A stretch of 64,000 bases of DNA, taken from contig QXEO01000546.1 of assembly GCA_007115705.1 (NCBI GenBank), forward strand, positions 10,019,007 through 10,083,006, in the 5' to 3' direction. Source of the DNA: Dactylis glomerata. Lineage: Eukaryota > Streptophyta > Magnoliopsida > Poales > Poaceae. Numbering within the stretch: the stretch's first letter is position 1; each line of letters begins with the position of its first letter. This document shows, piece after piece, positions 25,565 through 36,183 of the stretch. Below the pieces are notes generated by a model. It was not told the origin of the DNA. It made no database searches and was given only the letters and a program-made list of their open reading frames with translations. The translations under genes and the position numbers were made by a program.

Positions 25565-27199
25565 TGATGCGTGGCGAATGACCAGCCCGTTGGGAACCCC
25601 AAGAGGAAGGTGTGATGAGTATAGCAGCTAGTTTTCCCTCAGTTAAGAAACCAAGGTTATGTCGATCAGGAGAAGAGCGGGCAATACAACTGTAGATGAT
25701 GCTTGCTAGTTTGCGACAGCTTCGGACAATTTATATATGGCGCCTCGTCCAAGCTTTGCTTGCTAGCTGCAACGCGGAACCTGCACACAACACAACCAAG
25801 TACTTTGCTCCCAACTTGCGATGAGGTTGTCAATCTCACCGGTTTGCTTGAAACAAAGGGTATGAGCGTATCAAGTGGAAAACAGTAAAAGAATGCGAGT
25901 AAAGTAAACAGTGCGAGTAAAGTAAACAGGTGATAGCAATATGATGGAAATAGGACCGGGGTCCATAGTTCACTAGTGGTGTCTCTCCATAAGATAAATA
26001 ACACATGATGGGTCAACAAATTACAGTTGGGCAATTGATAGAATAAAGATAAACGTGATATATCGAGAAGAACACTATGTGATTTACTCTGGGCATTACA
26101 ACAAAATACATAGACCTCCATCCAATTGCATCTATGACTAATAATCCACTTGTGGCGAATCAATCCGAGAACTCCACAAGTATTAAGTTGCGAACAACAG
26201 ATAATTGCATTAAGCAAAGTGTGTAATGTAAACAAAGCATATGCCCTTGAGCATATGAATGTTGTTTTCTCCCTAGTAGCAACAGCACATTTACAACCTT
26301 AGAGGTTTCTGTCACTCCCCCAGGTTAAATAGAGGCATGAACCCACTATCGAGCATAAATACCCCCTCTTGGAGTCACTAGCAACTACTCGGCCAAGATA
26401 GCTACTAACAACGGAGAGCATGCAAGATCATAAACAACATAGAGATAACAAAAGATATATTTCAGTATAGCAACTCAATCATAACACCAATATTCATCGG
26501 ATCCCAACAAACCAAACATGTAGAATTACATAACGGTGATCTCAATCATGTAGGGCAGCTCATGAGATCTAAACATGAAGCACATGGTGGAGAAGACAAC
26601 CATCTAGCTGCTGCTATGGAACCATAGTCCAAGGTAGACTACTCACTCATCGCTCCGGAGGCAAGCATGGCGATGAAGAAGACCTCCGGTGGTGATTCCC
26701 CTCTCCGGCAGGGTGCCGGGAAGAGCTTCTGGACCCTCCCGATCTTCGGGTCAACGGCGGCGGCGGATCGCGATGTGTTCTGGAAAATTGATCAGGTCTT
26801 AGGTTTTTTCCGTCGGGGGGTCTTTATAGGCGAAGGGGCATCATCAGGAGTGGACCGAGGCGGTCTCACACGTAGGGGGCGCGACCATGGCCTGGGCCGC
26901 GCCGCCCTGGTGTGTGGCCCCCTCGTGGCCCCACTCCATCTCCTCTTCAGATCTCTGGAAGCTTCCGGGGAAAATAAGACTTCAGGAACTTGTTTCGTCC
27001 AATTCCGAGAATATTTCCTGTGTATCACTTCTGAAACACAAAAACAGCAGAAAACAGGGAACTGGCACTGTGGCGACTTGTTAATAGGTTAGTTCTGGAA
27101 AATGCACAAAAGTGCCACGAAGTGTAACGAAACAGTAGGCAAATGGTGTAAAAACAAGCATGGAGCATCAAAAATTATAGATACGTTGGAGACGTATCA
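25565..27199 (-). repeat. 5' LTR of F1
   Basis: This 1635-bp LTR starts TGATGCG at 25565 and ends ...GACGTATCA at 27199. The adjoining primer-binding site (25535-25552) is complementary to the tRNA-Asp(GTC) 3' end. It is shared with the E, F2 and G LTRs for most of its length, differing in the terminal segment. Confidence 0.9.
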
Positions 27200-27204
27200 A
27201 CCAA

Positions 27205-29417
27205 CATCATGAATCAATCAATGAAAACTTTGGGACAATGCACATTATACTCAGAATGACAACTATGCTCTCTTAGACGGTGCATAAAGATAGAAGGTGG
27301 TGACTCAACATAAAAAGTAAAAGAAATGCCCTTCGTGGAGGGAAGCAGTGATTAAACATGTGCTAGATCTTTTCATTTGTAAAATAGAGAGAAAAATTGG
27401 GTTTTGAGAGGTGGTTGCTTCATGTCAACGACTGGAATGGGGTCTTACTATCTTCCATAATAAACAAGTGAGAGCGGTTCCGAGTTCTTTGAAAATTTGG
27501 CATATTGGTGCTCTTTTATAAAGCTTTGGCACTCTTCCCCACCTTTTTTCCTTTTCTCAAACCATGGCTAACCGATTCCATCGGGTGCCCACCAACATTC
27601 ACATACCATGGAGGAGTGCCTTCTTTTCTTTTTTTAGAATTAGATTGCAATGATCTGACCAGCTCTCATGCAAAATTAATGACAAGCAGATGAAGCTGCC
27701 TAGTCGAGGGGTACTTAATTTAATATGGAAGATAGCAATTCCGACCACTACGTCCTCATGAGCTAAAAATAGTGACACAAAATGAGAAGTAGTTGAAAGT
27801 TTTGAAAGGTAGCACATGAAAATTTACTTGGAATGGCTTACAAATACCATGCATAGGAATTTATAGTGGACACAATGGCAAACTTGGTTTTTAGGAGTTG
27901 GATGCACGAGTAGAGCTCATACTCAGTACAAAATGAGGGATATCAAAAGACTGGGAGCAACCAACTAAGAGAGAAATAACAGCCATAATCATGCATAGCG
28001 ACAAAGCGATATTAAACGAAGCATAAGATGGCATCAAAAGTCAAAAACTAAATGATCATAGAGGCTATTGGCAACTTTGTAAGAGTCTAACATGTGTGAG
28101 CATGCGCCAAGTCAACCCAAATAAAGCATCAAAGGAGAAAACCAAAATAATGCTTCCAAATAATTAAAACAACGCATGATTTTTTCAAAGGCTCATTAAG
28201 AAATCTCAGTCATTTGAGATAAGTCATGCTACAGAAAAACCACTAAGCATACTATCAAAAAGACATCAAGCACGACATGCAAAAGCCTAGGCCGCAGTCT
28301 ACACAAGCTCCTTCTTGTACCACTTTTTTGCATAAAGCTTTTTCTCTTTCCCAACACCATTCGAACTTTTTGAAACAACTTTTTTGATGAAAACCAACAT
28401 GGACCAGAGGTCAAAATACACCTTAATGCAAAGATATAACAAGATCTGAACAAAAATCAAGGCGAAAAATGAAAACTAAACACAGTTCTAGAAAAAGAGA
28501 ACACTCGTTGAACGATAAGAGTGAAAAATTGAGTGTTCTTGGCAAATGAAAAGCAAGACAACTTCTCCAAAAGGAATTTGTTGGGGTCCAACCATTTATT
28601 GCAGCAAACAAAACTGAAAACTAAAAACAACTGACGCTCCAAAAAAATGCATAATGCATGAAGCAATAAAAATATAGTGTGTTGAAAGGTGACCTGATTT
28701 TTGCCGATGAAGAAGGGGTGCCTCGGGGGCATCCCCAAGCTTTAATGCTTGTACCTCTTGGATATTTCTTGGGGTGACATGGGCATCCCCAAGCTTGAGC
28801 TTTTGTCCATTCTTCAACTCATCTCATCATTCTCCAATCCCTACACTTGAAAACTTCCTTCATACAAAACTAAACACAATTCTATTAGCAACATTAGTGT
28901 AAGCATAACAATGAATCACCCCTTTTTGCTTCAGGTTTCAACTCAAAACCACCACATATAAAGCATATACTACTGTAGCAACTTCCCCAAAAGTTCCGTG
29001 ATCAAAAGAACTCAAAAAGAAAGCGATAAAGCGGCAAACACAAATATTGGCAGAAATCTGTCAAAACAGAACAGCTGACGAAGGTCGAATTTTTAAAGGG
29101 TTTTTTGTTACTCAAATGAAAAAGTGTATAACTAATGAAAGTTTGGATATAACCTGGGGCATATGCACAAGAAATCGCAGGTCGAAAAGATATTCTGAGA
29201 ATTTTCACAAATTTTTACGGTGCAGCACCAAAAACTGTTTCAGGACAGCAACATCCCCAAATCTTACCTCACTCAAATTAGAGGCTTCTCTTGGCACAAA
29301 AACGAAATAAAAAAGGATAAGGAGAGGTTATTACAGTAGTAATAACTTCCAAGACTCAAATAAAAGAAAAAGTACTAAAAGTAAAAACATTGGGTTATCT
29401 CCCAAGAGTGCTTTTCT
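27205..29417 (-). other. Non-coding internal region of element E
   Basis: The first 70 bases continue sequence interrupted at 19387. From about 27300 to 27950 the sequence matches D (15690-16330); after that it matches F1 and F2. No ORF product is recognised. Confidence 0.65.
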
Positions 29418-30044
29418 TTAACGCCTTTGAGCTAGGCGCAGAAAATGCGAATCAAGTAATATGGAAAGAGGCATTAAGATCAATTGTAGAAATATTTTCA
29501 ACAAAGAAATGAATTCTGTCCAAATGAGTTTTTGAGTATCCCTTGTAATCATGCTTTGGTACACTACTTTCACTAAAAAGATTTTTGGGACAGATCCAAT
29601 CAAAATTATTTTCAAAAGCTTCATACAATCCCAAGAGTTTGCTAGGTATTGGTATTTTGGTTCCCTCATTGTTTGTACTAACAATCTTTATATGTGACCA
29701 AGCTTATTAAAACTCTTAAGAATTTTCCTAGCTTCAATGGCCACATCTCTAAATTCTATGCGCAAAGTTTCAAGGATAAAAGCTTTCTTTTTGGGGTCTT
29801 CAATATCATGAAGCTTAAGAAACATATGTTGCATAAAAGGATTAAGGCTAGCAAACCTAGCTTCTAACATGTGAACTAAATAAGCAGAAGCAACTTCATA
29901 ACTAGGAGCAAGCTCAGCCAAAGATTTTTCCTCAACATCTTTATGCATACTAATATGATTAAAGAACTCCTCGATGTTACTTTTCCCAATAATAGAACCA
30001 CTACCTACTGAGAGGTCCTCCAAAACGTACTTAGGGAACAACAT
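29418..30044 (-). pseudogene. Decayed copy of the unknown 197-residue ORF (element E)
   Basis: The minus strand from 30044 reads MLFPKYVLEDLSVGSGSIIG and stays similar to the F2 ORF (39121-39714) for about 118 residues up to a stop at 29688. Similarity continues in another frame to 29418. It is therefore the same gene with at least one frameshift and stop. It has no recognised domain. It starts about 150 bp after the primer-binding site, the place where gag starts in F1. It shows the ORF is a stable part of this lineage and not a single accident. Confidence 0.75.
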
Positions 30045-30220
30045 AATAAATTAAAAGTAAAGAAATAACAACTATAAAGGAAACTATTTTTTTGTGTTTT
30101 TGATAAAACGATGCAAGTAAAAATAAAGAAAAGCAAAACTTAAAACAAAGTAAAGGATGTGCGTGCGAAACTCCCCTTGCAGAAGTCTTCTTTTTCCCCG
30201 GCAACGGCGCCAGAAAAACT

Positions 30221-30709
30221 TGATTGCGTTTGATGGCGCGGTATTGAATAGTGCCAGAGAACTTGTTGGCGTGTAGTTGATGAAGTAAATGACCGGCCAG
30301 TTCGAAACCCCAAGAGAAGGTTTGATGAATATAGCAGCAAGTTTTCCCTCAGTTATGAAACTAAGGTTATTAATCCAGTAGGAAAAAGCCAATACTCCAG
30401 AAGGTGATGTTTGCTAGCCTAGTGACACTCTAACAAGGGCGCCGTTAATGATATCTTGTTAGCGCGTCTTCAACTAGTAGCAATATGGAACCTGCACACA
30501 ACACAACCAAATACTTTGTTCCCAACTTACGATGAGGTTGGTAATCTCACCGGTTTGCTATAAACAATGGACTTAGCGTATCGAGTGGAAAGCAATAGTA
30601 GTATGCGAGTAAAGTAAACAGTGCGAGTAAAGTAAACAGGTGATAGCAATATAAAGGAAATAGGACCGGGTTCCACAGTTCACTAGTGGTGTCTCTCCAT
30701 AAGATAAAA
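30221..30709 (-). repeat. 5' LTR of E, first part (before the Mutator-like insertion)
   Basis: The LTR begins TGATTGCG at 30221, next to the primer-binding site at 30195-30212. It is cut after AAGATAAAA (30701-30709). The LTR resumes at 42601-43813. Confidence 0.88.
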
Positions 30710-30870
30710 GGTATTTCTATTTTTGTGCCCTCGGGTCCTTAGTTGTACTCAGTTTTCCCCAGCTCCTTAGTTTTTCCTCAATTTTCCCCAAGCCCTTGTC
30801 TGAAACCCTCACAGAGAGCTCGGACGGAAGGAATCCCGTTCAGTTGACCGTTCCATGCTGAAGAGTGGGG
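30710..30870 (+). repeat. Left terminal inverted repeat of the Mutator-like element
   Basis: This segment matches the reverse complement of 42440-42600 over about 160 bp with scattered mismatches. Shared blocks include CCCTCGGGTCCTTAGTTGT and GAGCTCGGACG. The outer edge is fixed by the 9-bp duplication. Confidence 0.85.
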
Positions 30871-31180
30871 CCGCGTCGTGTGGGGCTGGTAGAAAGGGAC
30901 CGCGTGGGACAGGACGAGAGCGTGTTTGGTCATACGAGCGGAGCTGGGGCCGTAGCGTGTGGGGCTGTAGCGTGTGGAGCCGTGTGGGTCCGGGACATGG
31001 GCACAAGTGGTTTCTGTCTCTTTCGCCCAGATTAGCAGTTTTCTATGCACGTTTTTCCTCTCTCTCGCTCGATCTCATTCATTCTTGATTGCCCAAATTG
31101 GTAGCAAATCTAGAGCAGTTTCTCCTTCTGTTTTTAACGCCATTCATTTCTTTATTCGTTCGTTTTTACCCAATAAGGTA

Positions 31181-31283
31181 CTCCCTCCGATCCATATTAC
31201 TCTTCACTAATACGGATGTATCTACCACTAAAATGTGTTTAGATACAACCACATTAGCGAAGAGTAATATGGATCGGAGGGAG
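31181..31283. mobile_element. Stowaway MITE, 103 bp
   Basis: The ends CTCCCTCCGATCCATATTAC and, reversed, CTCCCTCCGATCCATATTAC are perfect inverted repeats, flanked by TA at 31179-31180 and 31284-31285. This is typical of Tc1/Mariner Stowaway elements in cereals. Confidence 0.93.
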
Positions 31284-32038
31284 TAGGAAATCTAGGGCAC
31301 AAATCCAGAGAAAATATACGATAAGCTGCATATAGCAGCCAACATAGCATAGATATATTCACGACAGATCCAACAGTACTACCAATAGATCCAACATAAG
31401 CTACATTTTACATGAATTTAAGCTTGGAGGCTGCGCACGTGAATCCCAAGTGCTTTGTGTTTGGCCATGAACGCATGCACGTTCACGGTCGTTCCAACTC
31501 TAGCGCCGCCAATGGCTCTGCCAATGGATTCAGCATGGTTCACCAGGCAGTTGAAGTCGGTGGCGCAGAGCCTCCTGTTGCAGAAGGGGCACCTGTAAAC
31601 GCCTCGAGCAAAGTGGCCATCGTAATGGCCGGACTGTAGCCTCCTGAGGATGTGACGAGTCTTGGTGTGGAAGGACTCGTCGTCGCTGTGGACGCCGCTG
31701 CTCTGCACCTGTCACGTAGCACCAAAGATCGAAAAACATGGAGTCAATTACAGCGATGATGGAACAGAGAGTGAACAAAAGATCATGCATGATAATATGG
31801 GCACGAAAAAAAGAGATAGCCTCAGTTACATTGGACACACTTATATCCAGGATTTGAGTCAGTGAACCAAAGATCATGCACAACAAATTTGTACACACCA
31901 ATTGTTCACTGACCAAACCCTGAATCAATTTGTGCCCAAATATTCATCATCATCGGCACAAATTAACTGGATGGGATTGATTACTCACATAAGTTAATCG
32001 AATATTAAACAAAAGCAAATCACAAACAATAATAATGC

Positions 32039-32250
32039 AAGATCTAGAACTAGGAACAGACAAACCCTCATAACGCAAGATCTAACACAAAAGGATTGAA
32101 CTAGAAACAGACAAACCCTAATAATGCAAGATCTAACACAAAAGGATAGAATTAGGAACAGACGAACCCTAATAACGCAAGATCTAACACAAAAGGATTG
32201 AACTAGGAATAGACGAACCCTAATAATGCAAGATCTAACACAAAAGGATT
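32039..32250. repeat. Tandem repeat of about 61 bp in the zf-XS intron
   Basis: Around four units contain GCAAGATCTAACACAAAAGG followed by ATTGAACTAGGAACAGACGA and CCCTAATAA. Units differ by a few bases. The repeat lies in the inferred intron (31709-32284). Confidence 0.8.
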
Positions 32251-32359
32251 GAAATGGGATACGAACAAGGGAACAAAGGGTTACCTCCGGCTCGTCGTCG
32301 ATGATGCTGGTGTCATAGGGGTTCTCCGATGCGACGTACGACACTGGTTCGTACGGGTC

Positions 32360-32590
32360 CCAATCGACGGGGGCCTGGATGGGTGCCTGGACGGGGGCCT
32401 AGACGGGGGCGGGGGCCGATGCGCCGGCGGCTACGTCGGAAGCAGCGACGGGGGCCTGGACGGGGGCGGCGGTCGATGCGCCGGCGGCTAATGCGCTGGC
32501 GGCTACGTTGGAAACAGCGACGGGGGCCTGGACGGGGGCGGCGGCCGATGCGCCGGCGGCTACGTCGGAAGCGCCGACAATGGACATCTC
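32360..32590. repeat. GC-rich coding minisatellite (Ala/Pro/Val repeats)
   Basis: Repeated blocks GGGGGCCTGGACGGGGGCGG and GATGCGCCGGCGGCTACGTC alternate. On the minus strand they encode AAPVQAPVA and SDVAAGAS units within exon 1 of the zf-XS copy. The array is the likely cause of length change in that exon. Confidence 0.75.
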
Positions 32591-32602
32591 ATTCTTCTCC
32601 AT

Positions 32603-33661
32603 CGCCGGGGTTTTTTCTTCGGGGTTTTTTCTACGCGAAGCGGAGAAGATGATGGGACAGGAGAGGCGGTTGCAGTGAGAATGAGAGAGTGGGCGAGCGT
32701 CAAGGGAGAGAAAGAGGGGCTCTATAAAGACGAAGGTGGTATGTACCGCAACACGCGTCCGCTATGCATGGCTGCAGCGTGCACCACGACACGAGGCTAA
32801 CCCTGGGACGTTTGGTGTACTCAGTTCTACCCTCGGGCCTTATACAGAAATTTTACCTGTACTCAATTTTTCCCTCGAGTACTTAGACTGGCAAGTGCAA
32901 TATACTCAGTTCTACCCTCAAGTAGCTGGTCAACAGAGAGTCAACAAATGAGATTAACATAGCTAATTGAGTCATTTCATGCGCAAAAAAATCCAAAAAA
33001 AATAAAAAACATAGTGGCACCTACTCATGGAGTCTTCCTACGCAACCTGCCACCTAGGAAACCTTAACAAACATATATAAATCAAGTTTTACCACAAATT
33101 GCCACTTGTCAGAATCACTAGTAGCTATGAAGATGCATGGTTTTCCACTCAAACCCCTTTGCAAAACATCTTCCCCAAAACATAGTTTGTCTAAATGAGG
33201 CCATAATTGTCACACTCATGTATATTTAAATTGCAAATAATTTGATGTAGCCCAATATAAATTATATTGTACAAAACACGCATTTTCATTTCGTAATTCT
33301 TTTGTTTGAGTCCCTTAGTCTATTTACTATTTACGTGCCCTTGGTTTCTTAGTACTACTCAGTTTTGCCCTCAAGTACTATCACAAATGCTCACAGAAGC
33401 CCAAACTTATCCTGATTGGTTGAGCCGATGTCACACGGATCGACTCCACCAACCGTTGATCCACTGATCTAGCGGGCAGTATACCCCTCTCCGTCTCTTC
33501 GTGGCCACCCCTCTCTCTCTCTGTCGGTTGACAGTGCCACCCCTCTATTTATGTGCAATAACAAGTTTGCCACGTAACTATATTCCCTCTATTTATGCAT
33601 TATTTTCCACGATCTAAAAATGTTAAACTATTTGAGGCATACCTATTTGAGGGATTTCGGT
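32603..33661. other. Mutator-like element interior with TIR-related motifs
   Basis: No gene is seen. Short motifs like TACTCAGTTCTACCCTC occur at about 32817, 32920 and 33355. At about 33335-33400 a stretch (GTGCCCTTGG...TACTCAGTTTTGCCCTC...GCTCACAGA) resembles the left TIR in the same orientation. These may be scraps of related Mutator termini. Confidence 0.45.
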
Positions 33662-34556
33662 GAATGGATTATTTATCACCCCTCTAACAATTATCAACTA
33701 TCTTTAGCATTCCTTTTCTTTTAGAGAATATAGTTTTGGTAATTTGAAACGGACCAAAAGTGGTATAATTTTGGTAGAAACATGAGACATACATATTTGG
33801 CATATTTGGGGGATTTCGGTGAATGGATTATTTATCACCCCTCTAACAATTATCAACTATCTTTAGCATTCATTTTCTTTTAGGGAATATAGTTTTGGTA
33901 ATTTGAAATGGCCCAAAAGTGGTATAATTTTGGTAGAAACATGAGACATACATATTTGGCATATTTGGGGCATTTCGGTGAATGGATTATTTATCACCCC
34001 TCTAACAATTAGCAACTATCTTTAGCATTCCTTTTCTTTTAGTGAATATAGTTTTGGTAATTTGAAATGGCCCAAAAGTGGTATAATTTTGGTGAAAACA
34101 TGAGACATACATATTTGGCATATTTGGGGGATTTCGGTGAATGGATTATTTATCACCCCTCTAACAATTATCAACTATCTTTAGCATTCCTTTTCTTTTA
34201 GGGAATATAGTTTTGGTAATTTGAAACGGCCCAAAAGTGGTATAATTTTGGTAGAAACATGAGACATACATATTTGGCATATTTGGGGGATTTTGGTGAA
34301 TGGATTATTTATCACCCCTCTAACAATTATCAATTTTCTTTAGCATTCCTTTTCTTTTAGGGAATATAGTTTGGGATATAGTTTTGGTTATTTGAAACGT
34401 CCCAAAAGTGGTATAATTTTGGTATAAACATGAGACATACATATTTGTGGGATTTCGGTGAATGCATTATTTGTCACCCCTCTAACAATTATCAACTATC
34501 TTTAGCATTCCTATATTCCCTAACACATATTTTTTTGGTAATTTCGGTGAATGCAC
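33662..34556. repeat. 159-bp tandem repeat array, about 5.5 units
   Basis: The motif GAATGGATTATTTATCACCC starts at 33662, 33821, 33980, 34139 and 34298, an exact 159-bp period, with a divergent unit at 34460. Units differ by only a few bases. The array ends where F2 was inserted (TSD TGCAC at 34552-34556). No ORF spans a unit. Confidence 0.93.
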
Positions 34557-36183
34557 TGCTACTCGTGTGATGATGACACCAGAAAAGAGCTGTGGCGTGT
34601 AGTTGACGTGGGAGCAGTAAGTCCTTGTGCGTGGTGATGACCAGCCCGTTGGGAACCCCAAGAGGAAGGTATGATGAGTGTAGCGGCAAGTTTTCCCTCA
34701 GTTAAGAAACCAAGGTTTATCGAACAGGAGAGGAGAGATGGTGACGACTGAAGGTGTTGTGGAACCTGCACACACACAAACAAATACTTTGTCCCCAACT
34801 TGCGACGAGGTTGTCAATCTCACCGGTTTGCTTGAAACAAAGGTTATGAGTGTATCGAGTGGAAAACAGTAGAGTAAATGCGAGTAAAGTAAACAGTGCG
34901 GGAAAAGTAAACAGGTGATTGCAATATGATTAAAATAGGACCGGGGTCCACAGTTCACTAGTGGTGTCTCTCCATAGATAAAATAACATGCTGGGTAAAC
35001 AAATTACAGTTGGGCAATTGATAGAATAAAGATAACGTGATATGTCAAGAAGATCACTATGAGATTTACTCTGGGCATTACAACAAAATACATAGACCGC
35101 CATCCAACTGCATCTATGACTAATAATCCACTCCCGGGGATATCAATCCGAACACCCTAGAAGTATTAAGTTGCGAACAACAGATAATTGCATTAAGCAA
35201 AGTGTGTAATGTAAACAAAGCATATCCCTTGAGCATATGAATGTTGTTTTCTCCCTAGTAGCAACAGCACATCTACCACCTTAGAGGTTTTTGTCACTCC
35301 CCCAGGTGAAATAGAGACATGAACCCACTATCGAGCATAAATACCCCCTCTTGGAGTCACTAGCAACTACTCGGCCAAGATAGCTACTAACAACGGAGAG
35401 CATGCAAGATCATAAACAACATAGAGATAACAAAATATATAATTCAGTACAGCAACTTAATCATAAACACCAATATTCATCGGATCCCAACAAACCAACA
35501 TCATAGAATTACATAACGGTGATCTCAATCATGTAGGGCAGCTCATGAGATCTAAACATGAAGCACATGGTGGAGAAGACAACCATCTAGCTACTGCTAT
35601 GGACCCATAGTCCAAGGTAGACTACTCACTCATCGCTCCGGAGGCAAGCATGGCGATGAAGAAGACCTCCGGTGGCGATTCCCCTCTCTGGCAGGGTGCC
35701 GGGAAGAGCTTCTGGACCCTCCTGATCTTCGGGTCGACGGCAGCGGCGGATCGCGATGTATTCTAGAAAACTGATCGGGCCCTTAGGTTTTTCTCGTCGG
35801 GGGGTCTTTATAGGCGAAGGGGCGATGTCAGAGGAGGTCCCAGGCGCCCTCACAAGGGGTCGGCGCGGCCAGGGGCTGGGCTGCGCCACCCCTGTGTGTG
35901 GGGCCCTGGTGGCCCCACTCCTTCTCTCCTTCGGATCTCTGGAAGCTTCCGGGTAAAATATGACTTCAGGAACTTGTTTCGTCCAATTCCGAGAATATTT
36001 CCTGTGTATCACTTCTGAAACACAAAAACAGCAGAAAACAGGAAACTGGCACTGTGGCACTTCGTTAATAGGTTAGTTCCGGAAAATGCATAAAAGTGCC
36101 ACTAAGTGTAACGAAACAATAGGCAAATGGTGTAAAAACAAGCATGGAGCATCAAAAATTATATATACGTTTGAGACGTATCA
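34557..36183 (-). repeat. 3' LTR of F2
   Basis: The LTR starts TGCTACTCGTGTGATGATG at 34557 and ends GACGTATCA at 36183, followed by the internal end AGCATCCCCAAGCTTAACTC. It differs from the 5' LTR at only a modest number of sites noticed by eye, mostly C/T changes. Confidence 0.93.

Larger units (their letters stand above)
19388..27199 (-). mobile_element. LTR element F1 with gag-protease ORF, inserted in E
   Basis: F1 is flanked by a perfect ACCAA duplication (19383-19387 and 27200-27204) and lies in the internal region of E. The 5' LTR is 25565-27199 (1635 bp). The 3' LTR (19388 to about 20412) lacks its U3 start. The primer-binding site at 25535-25552 matches tRNA-Asp. The internal region has one long intact ORF (gag plus aspartic protease) and a long non-coding 3' part, with no RT, RNase H or integrase. 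F1 is therefore a non-autonomous gypsy element that still encodes its own gag. Confidence 0.9.
31418..32602 (-). pseudogene. zf-XS domain gene copy captured in the Mutator-like element
   Basis: Two exons are inferred on the minus strand: 32285-32602 (ATG at 32602, donor GT at 32283-32284) and 31418-31708 (acceptor AG at 31709-31710), joining in phase. Exon 1 encodes an Ala/Pro/Val-rich repeat region followed by an acidic stretch (SIIDDEPE). Exon 2 encodes a Cys-x2-Cys zinc finger (YRCPFCNRR) with a later conserved His and KAKHKALG-like tail, as in the zf-XS domain of plant SGS3/FDM proteins, which act in small-RNA pathways. There is no XS or coiled-coil domain, so it is a fragment. A CAG-to-TAG change at 32399-32401 stops the frame inside the Ala/Pro repeats; otherwise the frame is open. 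It is transcribed toward the left TIR. Confidence 0.65.

Noticed and set aside
31412..31639. Forward ORF opposite the zf-XS exon
   Set aside because: It is antisense to the conserved Cys-His zinc finger on the minus strand, which has family support.
33662..34556. Regular repeats considered as a CRISPR array
   Set aside because: The 159-bp units are contiguous with no unique spacers, and the DNA is eukaryotic.
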